Of a stretch of DNA of 6,839 nucleotides, positions 1 through 5,365 are shown in pieces. The stretch is taken from positions 1 through 6,839 of the forward strand of contig VXOZ01000165.1 of assembly GCA_009839775.1 (NCBI GenBank), given 5' to 3'. Each line of letters starts with the position of its first letter. Within the stretch, counting starts at the first letter, position 1. The translations under genes and the position numbers were made by a program. A model generated the notes under the pieces. The model saw nothing but the letters and a program-made list of their open reading frames with translations, was not told where the DNA came from and searched no databases. This stretch comes from Chloroflexota bacterium (GTDB lineage Bacteria > Chloroflexota > UBA11872 > VXOZ01).

Positions 1-866
1 GCCTGGTAGCACTCGTCGGTAAGCGAGAATGAGCCGACGGAGTCGCCGGCGCGGGTGTCGAACCCGCTGGAAAGGATGAGATAGTCGGGGGCGTACCAGG
101 CAATTTTCTCCAAGGCCTGGGAGAATGCCTCTAAATACGACTGGTTATCCGTGAACATAGGCAACGGCAGATTGAGGTTGAAATCCGCTCCCGCGCCTGC
201 GCCCGTCTCTTCCGGCCAGCCGCTGAAGCGCGGGTACGCCCAGGCGGGGTGCCCGTGCAAGCTGACGTAGAGCACCTCGTCGGTCTCATAGAAGATCTCC
301 TGGGTGCCGTTGCCGTGGTGGAAGTCGATGTCGAGCACAGCGACGCGGCCATGCGCCTTGAGCGTATGGGCAGCGACGGCGGCGTGGTTGATATAGCAAT
401 AGCCGCCGTACTTGGAGCGCCCCGCGTGGTGTCCCGGCGGGCGCTCCAAGGCGTAGACGCAGGGTACTCCGTTGAGCAGCATGTCTGCTCCGGTCAGCAC
501 GACGCACGACGCCAGCCACGCCTGCTCTAACGTATTGGCTGTCAGCGGTGTGTCGGGACTGATCGTGTACGGCGTCTCCAGCACCGAGTCTCCATCGGAC
601 CCGGCAAGGCGGAGCGTGGTCTGCTCCAGGAACGCGATGAGGCTCTCATCGTGTACTGTGGCGGCGAATTCGAGAGGATACGCGCGCGGCTCCACAAAGC
701 TGTCGGCATGTCCGGCCTGCCTCAAGGCCCGTGCCATCACCTCAACACGCTCCGGCACCTCAGGATGGTCAACGACGATGTTGTAGGAAAGCTCGATGCG
801 CGGCGCATGGGGTTGGTGCAGCGGCGTGTAGATGATAGGGAGCGTGCGGCGATCGGTGCGCGCCAT
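1..866 (-). CDS. Histone deacetylase-fold amidohydrolase, acetylpolyamine amidohydrolase-like (3' end cut by window edge)
   Basis: The 288 visible residues belong to the arginase/deacetylase superfamily, class II HDAC/AcuC/APAH group: zinc enzymes that remove acetyl groups from lysine or polyamines in the cytoplasm. Seen: RPPGHHAG (His146-His147, the active-site His pair), LDIDFHHGNGTQ (Asp179, zinc ligands Asp181 and His183) and SSGFDTRAGD (third zinc ligand Asp270). The segment SLHGHPAWAYPRFSG followed by EETGAGAG resembles the acetylpolyamine amidohydrolase substrate loop more than eukaryotic-type HDACs, so small acetylated amines are my preferred substrate (inference). The C-terminal GGY catalytic Tyr region lies off the window. 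ATG at 866 is chosen because AGGGA at 881-877 lies 10 bases upstream and it starts just after the hflX stop. An in-frame ATG at 908 would overlap hflX and has no clear ribosome binding site. It is probably cotranscribed with hflX (22-base gap). Confidence 0.9.
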   Translation of the reverse strand, partial: MARTDRRTLPIIYTPLHQPHAPRIELSYNIVVDHPEVPERVEVMARALRQAGHADSFVEPRAYPLEFAATVHDESLIAFLEQTTLRLAGSDGDSVLETPYTISPDTPLTANTLEQAWLASCVVLTGADMLLNGVPCVYALERPPGHHAGRSKYGGYCYINHAAVAAHTLKAHGRVAVLDIDFHHGNGTQEIFYETDEVLYVSLHGHPAWAYPRFSGWPEETGAGAGADFNLNLPLPMFTDNQSYLEAFSQALEKIAWYAPDYLILSSGFDTRAGDSVGSFSLTDECYQ

Positions 867-888
867 GATGGGGCTTTCCCTGTGCGGC

Positions 889-2166
889 CTACGTGGAGCC
901 GATGGCATACGGGCGCAGCGCCGGCCAGTACTTCCGTGGGAGCGTCCCTTCGATCACGGTGCCGTCGGGACGGTGCTGCTCACGACGGATGCTGCCTCTC
1001 TGGTGAAAGAGGCTGACCAGGCGTCCCTCTTGGTAAGGAATCCTCACCTGCACGTCTACCGAGAGTTGCGCGTTTAGCGTGCTGGCAACCGTCTCCAGAA
1101 GGGTATCCAAACCGTCTCCCTCACGGGCGGAAATGAAGACAGGATTAGGGTGGTCCGCCGGATTTGGCGCGAGTCCCTCAAGTTGGTCGATCTTGTTGAG
1201 GACCGTGATGACGGGTTTATCCTCAATGCCAAGATCGGCCAGGGTTTCGTATACCGCTGCCACTTGGCGTTCGCACTGCGGGTGGCTGATGTCCACCACG
1301 TGCAACAGCAAGTCGGCAGCGAGGATCTCCTCGAGTGTGGCGCGAAACGCCGCGATGAGCGTGGGCGGCAGATGGCGGATGAACCCCACCGTATCGCTGA
1401 ACACCACTTCCAGGCCGTTTGCAAGCTTCACGCGGCGCGTGGTTGGGTCCAACGTGGCAAAGAGCTTGTCTTCCGCCAGTACGCCGGCCTGGGTCACGGC
1501 ATTGAGCAAGGTGCTCTTGCCGGAGTTGGTATACCCGACAAGCGAAGCCACGGGCACGTCGTTCACCGTGCGCCGCTCACGTTGACGGGCCCGCCGGGCA
1601 CGCACCGTTTCGAGGCGCGACCGCAAATGCGAGAGCCGCTGGCGGATGAGCCGCCGGTCCGCCTCGATCTGGGTCTCGCCCGGACCGCGGGTGCCAATGC
1701 CCGCACCGAGACGCGAGAACTTCACCCAAAGCGTGGAAAGCCGCGGCAGCAGATACGTGAGTTGCGCCATCTCGACCTGCAGCTTGCCCTCTGTGGTCTG
1801 GGCGCGTGTGGCGAAGATGTCCAGGATGAGCGCCGTGCGGTCGAGCACCTTGACGTCGAGCCGCTCTTCCAGGTTGCGCTGCTGGCTCGGCGTGAGGTCG
1901 TTGTCGAAGATGACGAGGTCATAGGGCTGCTCGTGCTGCAGCGCTTTTAGTTCCTCCACCTTACCCTTGCCGATGAAGGTTGTCGTGTCCGGTTTGCGCC
2001 GCTGCTGATAGCACGTGTCCACCACAATTGCGCCGGCGGTGCGCGCCAGGCTGGCAAGCTCTTGCAACGACTCCTGTACCGGCCATTGCTCGGGATCGTT
2101 GCCGAGCTTCACGCATACCAGCACCGCGCGCTCTGTACCAATGCTATGTTGCGTGAAATCTAGCAA
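889..2166 (-). CDS. hflX: GTPase HflX
   Basis: Full-length (425 aa) HflX of the Obg-HflX clade of translation-factor GTPases, which binds the 50S subunit and in other bacteria splits stalled or hibernating 70S ribosomes. The N-terminal HflX domain is about residues 15-200, with FIGKGKVEEL at 64-73, DNDLTPSQQRNLEERL at 88-103 and the glycine-rich RGPGETQIEADRR at 160-172, followed by a basic coiled-coil. The G domain follows: P-loop GYTNSGKST at 211-219, ATLDPTTR at 237-244 (G2), DTVGF at 258-262 (G3), NKID at 324-327 (G4) and SAREG at 346-350 (G5). The usual small C-terminal domain ends at 425. The start is TTG, supported by AAGAGGT at 2180-2174 seven bases upstream; the nearest upstream ATG (2183) is out of frame. 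It is the first gene of a unit with the deacetylase-like gene downstream. All motifs look intact. Confidence 0.97.
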   Translation of the reverse strand: MLDFTQHSIGTERAVLVCVKLGNDPEQWPVQESLQELASLARTAGAIVVDTCYQQRRKPDTTTFIGKGKVEELKALQHEQPYDLVIFDNDLTPSQQRNLEERLDVKVLDRTALILDIFATRAQTTEGKLQVEMAQLTYLLPRLSTLWVKFSRLGAGIGTRGPGETQIEADRRLIRQRLSHLRSRLETVRARRARQRERRTVNDVPVASLVGYTNSGKSTLLNAVTQAGVLAEDKLFATLDPTTRRVKLANGLEVVFSDTVGFIRHLPPTLIAAFRATLEEILAADLLLHVVDISHPQCERQVAAVYETLADLGIEDKPVITVLNKIDQLEGLAPNPADHPNPVFISAREGDGLDTLLETVASTLNAQLSVDVQVRIPYQEGRLVSLFHQRGSIRREQHRPDGTVIEGTLPRKYWPALRPYAIGST

Positions 2167-2173
2167 GAAATGT

Positions 2174-2180
2174 ACCTCTT
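2174..2180 (-). promoter_or_regulatory. Ribosome binding site deciding the TTG start of hflX
   Basis: On the minus strand AAGAGGT lies seven bases before the TTG at 2166-2164. No ATG or GTG in the hflX frame is similarly placed, so this site fixes the unusual start. An out-of-frame ATG at 2183 would give only a seven-codon peptide that ends at the TAG overlapping the hflX start region. Confidence 0.7.
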
Positions 2181-2199
2181 CATGCGAGTATATGCCCGC

Positions 2200-2208
2200 A
2201 TTGTACCA
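2200..2208 (-). promoter_or_regulatory. Extended -10 promoter for hflX
   Basis: Read on the minus strand, TGGTACAAT fits the extended -10 pattern TGnTAnAAT of the housekeeping sigma factor (TACAAT at 2205-2200, TG at 2208-2207). No good -35 box is seen 16-18 bases upstream, which is usual for extended -10 promoters. A start near 2193 would give a leader of about 27 bases to the TTG of hflX. The motif is seen directly; its use as a promoter is inferred. Confidence 0.55.
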
Positions 2209-2245
2209 TAGGATTTGCGGCCATTGAGCGGTTTATGTGGGATAC

Positions 2246-2275
2246 TAGGCGAGTCCGCATGGTGTTAGGCGAGTC
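2246..2275. repeat. Two direct copies of a 10-bp motif, 20-bp period
   Basis: TAGGCGAGTC occurs at 2246-2255 and again at 2266-2275, exactly 20 bases apart, which is close to two helical turns. The pair lies between the hflX promoter and the divergent small membrane protein gene. A palindrome, GTTCGAAC, follows at 2278-2285. This placement is operator-like, but no known regulator site is recognised. Confidence 0.5.
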
Positions 2276-2331
2276 GAGTTCGAACAAGCTTCGTAAAGTG
2301 AGCAACCTTATCAAAGTGGAGAAAGAGCAGC

Positions 2332-2760
2332 ATGGATATCTCGGTTTATTTGGCACCCGGTTCTCTCGTCATCTCATTAATATCTGCGGTCTTCGCAGGG
2401 ATGGCACTGATTAATTCAAGACGGCTCCAAAAGGCGCAAAGGGAGCCACAAAAACTAAACCTAAGACGAGACGTTCTCCGGCGTCTGTTTGCCTACCGCT
2501 ACAGACTTACCGAGTCATTGATGGGTGGTGATGGAGAGCCGTTCATTGCGCTGAATGAGGCAAGAATAGTGTACGCCGGCTTTCCTAGAGTCACTGAGGC
2601 GTTGAATAAGATGCACCGAGAGCTTGGAATTGAGGGGCTGCTTAGCCTAAACATAGTGGCTCTTGTCAGAGCGATGGCAAATGCGGCAAATGTCTCCGTC
2701 GACGACCTAGACGAGAGCTTTATTGAACGCCCATTTACCCCTCCAGCGGCTAAGCAATAG
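2332..2760 (+). CDS. Small membrane-anchored protein, DUF6680-like
   Basis: A 142-residue protein of unknown function. Residues 7-28 form one hydrophobic segment, followed by a basic stretch (SRRLQKAQREPQ), so a single membrane anchor with the C-terminal domain in the cytoplasm is predicted. The soluble part, LRRDVLRRLFAYRYRL then FIALNEARIVYAGFPRV and a helix-rich end closing with IERPFTPP, resembles my recollection of the DUF6680 pattern (a short helical domain with an arrangement like 'R..l...R', 'aLN.i.vvF...p.V' and a terminal 'y.P'). This assignment is from memory. ATG at 2332 has GGAG and AAAGAG 6-12 bases upstream. Counted G+C is about 51%, well below the hflX side, and AT-richer codons are used, suggesting separate acquisition. 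It is divergent from hflX and convergent with the NYN gene. No substrate or partner can be stated. Confidence 0.75.
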   Translation: MDISVYLAPGSLVISLISAVFAGMALINSRRLQKAQREPQKLNLRRDVLRRLFAYRYRLTESLMGGDGEPFIALNEARIVYAGFPRVTEALNKMHRELGIEGLLSLNIVALVRAMANAANVSVDDLDESFIERPFTPPAAKQ

Positions 2761-2822
2761 CGCTGATTATGGGCATTGGAGACCCAAGTACGAAGCCCTT
2801 ATCGGGGTGCTTGCATTGAGCT

Positions 2823-3446
2823 TTACCAACCCACGGGTTTCCTTATGGTGCCTTGAGCATCTGAGAATTCGTCCGGGAAGAGGCTGGCACTAAGTGGCCC
2901 CTTGCGCAATAGCCTGTACCATGAAGCTGCGCCGTGGAGTTGGAAGCTCCGCTTGTGGCTTGGGTCGTAGACGCCGACCTGCTTGCCCAGCTTCGACCGT
3001 GCCATTTCGATGGGAAGCTGGAGGTCGGAGTCGTTGGAAATTACCACGGCCAATTCGTATTGATTCTCGAAGCCATCCATTAGCAAAAAGGAGGCCAAAT
3101 TCACATCGGACCCCTTCTCCTCGGTGTCGAGTACTCTGACAATTCGAGATCCCATTTCTGGCGGCTGCGCCAAGGGCCTCCGCTTGGTCTTTGGCAGGAA
3201 ATGTCCGTAGTGGATGGTCAAATTGGGGATCGTCTGAAGTGCCCGAAGGTACTTCTGCTGCCGCTGGGCCTGCAAAGGGTCGCTAGGGCGGTTGGTGACA
3301 AGAGCAGTGAAGTACCGTATCCGAACAATATGATGCCTTGGCAAGAGTATTCGGGCCAACTTGCCAACATCGAGCCACCTGTTTGGTGTCCCTTGCAAGG
3401 CGCGATAGTATAGATTGAACCCATCTATGTAAATGTTGGTTCGGAT
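2823..3446 (-). CDS. NYN-domain (PIN-like) putative RNase, with a non-canonical ATC at the expected start
   Basis: A NYN-domain protein; the family has a PIN/FEN-type metal-dependent nuclease fold and is generally thought to act on RNA. In frame the protein reads RTNIYIDGFNLYY at its N-terminus, then GTPNRWLDVGKL, EEKGSDVNLASFLL and VVISNDSDLQLPI, ending GTIRKPVGW. Counted from the ATC at 3446 (207 aa), the acidic residues expected to bind metal are Asp8, Asp114, Asp139 and Asp141; all are present. No ATG, GTG or TTG occurs between the in-frame TGA at 3461-3459 and Asp8. ATC at 3446-3444 sits where relatives have Met, with GAGG at 3460-3457 ten bases upstream. The first ordinary start, TTG at 3398, would remove the first strand and Asp8. 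The gene may therefore use ATC, be weakly translated, or be a recent pseudogene. An intrinsic terminator lies just upstream. It converges on the DUF6680-like gene. Confidence 0.8.
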   Translation of the reverse strand: MRTNIYIDGFNLYYRALQGTPNRWLDVGKLARILLPRHHIVRIRYFTALVTNRPSDPLQAQRQQKYLRALQTIPNLTIHYGHFLPKTKRRPLAQPPEMGSRIVRVLDTEEKGSDVNLASFLLMDGFENQYELAVVISNDSDLQLPIEMARSKLGKQVGVYDPSHKRSFQLHGAASWYRLLRKGPLSASLFPDEFSDAQGTIRKPVGW

Positions 3447-3460
3447 TAGTACACGTCCTC

Positions 3461-3492
3461 AAAAAAAGCTAAGGCTGCCTTGCGGCAGCCTT
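3461..3492 (-). terminator. Intrinsic terminator with GCAA tetraloop, directly before the NYN gene
   Basis: Read on the minus strand: a perfect 9-bp stem (AAGGCTGCC at 3492-3484 with GGCAGCCTT at 3479-3471) closed by a GCAA tetraloop, then AGC and seven T (3467-3461). It works only for minus-strand transcription. It could end the 229-residue gene, whose stop is about 157 bases upstream. It could also act as an attenuator for the NYN gene, because its T tract ends one base before the NYN ribosome binding site. Confidence 0.88.
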
Positions 3493-3495
3493 GCG

Positions 3496-3518
3496 CCCTG
3501 TTGCCGGAGCGTACAGGG
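3496..3518 (-). other. Hairpin-forming inverted repeat upstream of the terminator
   Basis: CCCTGT at 3496-3501 pairs with ACAGGG at 3513-3518 around an 11-base loop, three bases from the terminator stem. On the minus-strand RNA the loop holds CGGCA (3506-3502), which can pair with TGCCG (3487-3483) inside the terminator's first arm. This is a possible competing structure. The helices are short, so a regulatory role is only an inference. Confidence 0.35.
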
Positions 3519-3531
3519 GGTGTATACGAAT

Positions 3532-3561
3532 ATGGTAACCGACTTTGGTTGACACTGTCAA
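3532..3561 (-). promoter_or_regulatory. Candidate minus-strand promoter toward the NYN gene
   Basis: On the minus strand a perfect TTGACA (-35, 3561-3556) is followed by 18 bases and TACCAT (3537-3532, four of six matches to TATAAT). A transcript from about 3525 would cross the hairpin and terminator before reaching the NYN frame. The -10 is weak, so the call depends mostly on the perfect -35. Confidence 0.4.
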
Positions 3562-3563
3562 CC
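3547..3563. promoter_or_regulatory. Perfect 17-bp palindrome, operator-like
   Basis: GGTTGACACTGTCAACC is a perfect inverted repeat of 8-bp arms around a single C. Each arm contains TTGACA, so the site overlaps the candidate -35 box of the minus-strand promoter. This is where a dimeric repressor of TetR, GntR or MarR type would be expected to bind. No regulator gene of such a family is seen in the window. As RNA it could also fold into a 7-bp hairpin, but no T tract follows closely enough on either strand for termination. Confidence 0.5.
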
Positions 3564-3648
3564 TGCTGTGTTTTTGGATCAGGCTCTACCTAGACGAAAG
3601 TTCCAACCAAGAGACTCAAGAGCTTCATTCAGACGATCTTCGCAGTCG

Positions 3649-4338
3649 TTAGGACTCTTCTGCTTCCGCCGCATCATCTTCGCCGTCCAAGTGGAAGTTC
3701 ACGCCCAGGTCCATGAGTTCTTTGAACGCCTCAGCGAGGCTCAAGAGGCTTTTGCCCTTGGTGGTGAACGTGAACTCATGGCGCTCGCCAAGCAGGCCGA
3801 AGAATATCTTCTTGAGCTCGTCCGTCAAGCAGCCGCTATCGACGAGCGATTGTACGGCCTTCATTTCCAACTCCGGAGAGGGCGTTCGCGCGATGTCACG
3901 GTCGGTCACAACACTCTGGAACTTGGTCAGCGCATCGATGCCGCGCCGGTCGAGCAGCTCCACCACGGTCGGCACGAGAATGGCGCGCACCGTGTCGGCA
4001 AACTCCTCGCGCGTGCGCTCTGCATTGCGCCCCGCCTGATAGCGGAAGATGTCGTGGTAGCCGGGGAGCATGAGCGAGGGAGGGATATAGTCCGGCGTCA
4101 CGTCGAAGGTTGTGCCGCGGGTGCGGCTCTCGTGCTTGACACCGAAACCCAACTGCGTGAGCCGGCCCAAGCTCTCTTCTTGCACGCGCGTCGGGCTAAA
4201 CTCCTGCCCTTTCATCGTGCGCCGCGCGGACTGATACAGAATCTCAATGTGCTGGTCGCCCAGGTCTCGCGCATACATCTCGCGCACCTGCGTGATAAGG
4301 TCGTCAACCTGGATCTCCTTTTGCATGTCGATAGCCAT
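3649..4338 (-). CDS. Hypothetical protein, 229 aa, winged-helix-like segments
   Basis: Not recognised. The protein is soluble, with no signal or membrane segment, largely helical, and ends in an acidic tail (DGEDDAAEAEES). Residues 50-83 (RVQEESLGRLTQLGFG, then a basic RTRGTTFDV strand) and residues 160-203 (AVQSLVDSGCLTDELKKIFFG, then HEFTFTTKGKSLL) each look like a helix-turn-helix followed by a beta wing, the second ending in the 'T.kG..ll' pattern common in winged-helix domains. Residues 92-146 (PGYHDIFRYQAGRNAERTREEF, then ILVPTVVELLDRRG) have the periodicity of a real helical domain. DNA binding is an inference only. ATG at 4338 has AGAGG seven bases upstream and fits better than the internal Met5. 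The long plus-strand reading frame over the same DNA is antisense, rich in His, Arg, Leu and Ala, and is judged spurious. The terminator at 3461-3492 may end its transcript. Confidence 0.75.
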   Translation of the reverse strand: MAIDMQKEIQVDDLITQVREMYARDLGDQHIEILYQSARRTMKGQEFSPTRVQEESLGRLTQLGFGVKHESRTRGTTFDVTPDYIPPSLMLPGYHDIFRYQAGRNAERTREEFADTVRAILVPTVVELLDRRGIDALTKFQSVVTDRDIARTPSPELEMKAVQSLVDSGCLTDELKKIFFGLLGERHEFTFTTKGKSLLSLAEAFKELMDLGVNFHLDGEDDAAEAEES

Positions 4339-4603
4339 GAGCGCCCTCTTTTCCGTTCTCGCTATTCGCCGCGTGCCTGTTCGCTGACTATGCCTATACT
4401 AGCGGTTGATCGGCTATTCTGCACACACGCTACCATGCGAATAAGCGAGCGTCAAGCAGTGCATCAGCCGCTTGCTCGCTTGGGATCATGTTCTGCCATT
4501 GGTTGGCATCAGAGCGCTCCGTCTGGTAGCATGTGTTCACCCATAGCATATGTGAGCTAAAGGAAGAGGAGCACGCAGTCGAGGGCTCACGTGCCAGTGC
4601 TCA
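4339..4603. other. Divergent intergenic region, 265 bp
   Basis: This region separates the divergent 229-residue gene (-) and the M23 gene (+). On the plus strand TATACT at 4395-4400 matches five of six -10 positions but has no recognisable -35, and would give a leader of about 200 bases. A long inverted repeat lies at 4443-4481. AAAGGAAGAGGAG at 4559-4571 is a strong ribosome-binding-type sequence with no start codon at a usable distance. No gene or RNA gene is recognised here. Confidence 0.5.
4443..4481. repeat. Imperfect long inverted repeat (12 bp of stem, one bulge)
   Basis: AAGCGAGC at 4443-4450 is the reverse complement of GCTCGCTT at 4474-4481. Just inside, AAGC at 4454-4457 pairs with GCTT at 4470-4473. 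The whole can fold into an 8+4-bp hairpin with a GTC bulge and a 12-base loop. No T tract follows on either strand, so it is not a typical intrinsic terminator. It could be a structured leader or a protein-binding site. Confidence 0.5.
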
Positions 4604-5359
4604 ATGGCGCCTGCTGGCACCCTACGTCTTGCCCGTATCGCAGCAGGGGTAGCACTGGTGGCACAGTTGACTCGACGCCTTGTCTTGAAATACGCCGGGC
4701 TCTTCATGCCCGCTACGCGGTTGGCCCAACGTGAGTTGCCGCTTCCCGCAGAGCAAGAGCCTATCTACCAGCTTCCCTTTGCTACGCCCCCCGGCCCGAG
4801 CACGTGGTACGTGGAGCAATGGTACGGCAATACGAACATTGCGTACTACCTGCGCAACACGGTGTATCGGGAAGGGCAGGGCATACACTTCGGCATTGAC
4901 TTCGCTTGCCCGTGCGAGACTGAGGTCACGTGCATCGGTGACGGTGTGGTGATAGGCGCGGACGACCTCTCCTACGGTGCCGGGCCCCACAATGCCATCG
5001 TGGAGCATCCCAACGGCGATCTCTCTCTTTACGGACACTTGCGTTGGTTTCCTGAGGTACGGTGGGGGCAGGCGGTCAAGGCCGGCGACCTCATCGGCTA
5101 TTCGGGCGACTGGCTGGACAACTGGGGCTGCGCGGCATCGCCGCACCTCCATCTGGAGATTCGACGACCGAACCGCAACTTTGCGGTGAACCCAGTGCAC
5201 TTGATCAAGGCCGATTGGCACAGCGCGTCTCTTGGCCGTTTCCTTGGCTTTGCGAAAGACCTGGACAATCCGCGCCGTTGGCAGACCCTCGAAGACCAGC
5301 CGGAAACCACGTTTGGGGGACGCATCTTGAACGAATACAACAGCCTCTGGATGCGTTAG
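4604..5359 (+). CDS. M23 family metallopeptidase (LytM/lysostaphin-type)
   Basis: A 251-residue zinc endopeptidase-like protein of the M23 family, whose members cut peptide crosslinks of peptidoglycan outside the membrane. Seen: HFGIDF (His95 and Asp99 as zinc ligands), YGHL (His145) and SPHLHLEIR (His181, His183), in the family's order and spacing; no catalytic residue is missing. Cys102 and Cys104 flank the position where many M23 proteins have 'aP.GT.V', and Cys176 sits just before the HLH motif, so a disulfide bracing the active site is possible. Residues after 190 form an extra C-terminal region ending in PRRWQTLEDQPE and FGGRILNEYNSLW, which I associate with Chloroflexota homologues. 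The N-terminus (LARIAAGVALVAQL) is at best a weak signal or anchor. The start is uncertain: ATG 4604 has no ribosome binding site, whereas GTG 4658 (Val19) has AGGGG eight bases upstream. It heads an operon with the lipoprotein gene. Confidence 0.9.
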   Translation: MAPAGTLRLARIAAGVALVAQLTRRLVLKYAGLFMPATRLAQRELPLPAEQEPIYQLPFATPPGPSTWYVEQWYGNTNIAYYLRNTVYREGQGIHFGIDFACPCETEVTCIGDGVVIGADDLSYGAGPHNAIVEHPNGDLSLYGHLRWFPEVRWGQAVKAGDLIGYSGDWLDNWGCAASPHLHLEIRRPNRNFAVNPVHLIKADWHSASLGRFLGFAKDLDNPRRWQTLEDQPETTFGGRILNEYNSLWMR

Positions 5360-5365
5360 GGCACC

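Noticed and set aside
1150..1950. Plus-strand open frame of 266 codons opposite hflX
   Set aside because: It is a shadow of the hflX coding strand; the HflX motifs on the minus strand are unambiguous.
2281..2293. CGAACAAGCTTCG as a LexA-type SOS box
   Set aside because: The half-sites CGAA and TTCG are separated by five bases rather than the six of the CGAAC-N4-GTTCG pattern, so it does not fit.
2761..2822. Possible bidirectional terminator between the convergent DUF6680-like and NYN genes
   Set aside because: The best pairing (AGCCC with GGGGTGCT around 2790-2815) is short and bulged, and no T tract follows.
3547..3575. Palindrome plus TTTTT at 3571-3575 as a plus-strand terminator
   Set aside because: Seven bases separate the stem from the T run, and no plus-strand gene ends nearby (the DUF6680-like gene stops at 2760). 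An operator reading is better.
3568..4560. Long plus-strand open frame (330 codons) opposite the 229-residue gene
   Set aside because: It is antisense to a minus-strand gene with a good ribosome binding site. Its composition (many His, Arg, Leu and Ala) is typical of the complement of a GC-rich gene, it has no motif, and it runs on through the divergent intergenic region.
4591..4734. GTG-started 47-codon frame with GAGGG five bases upstream, overlapping the start of the M23 gene
   Set aside because: The ribosome binding site is good but the product has no recognisable features and overlaps the M23 frame. It is noted only because it bears on the uncertain M23 start.
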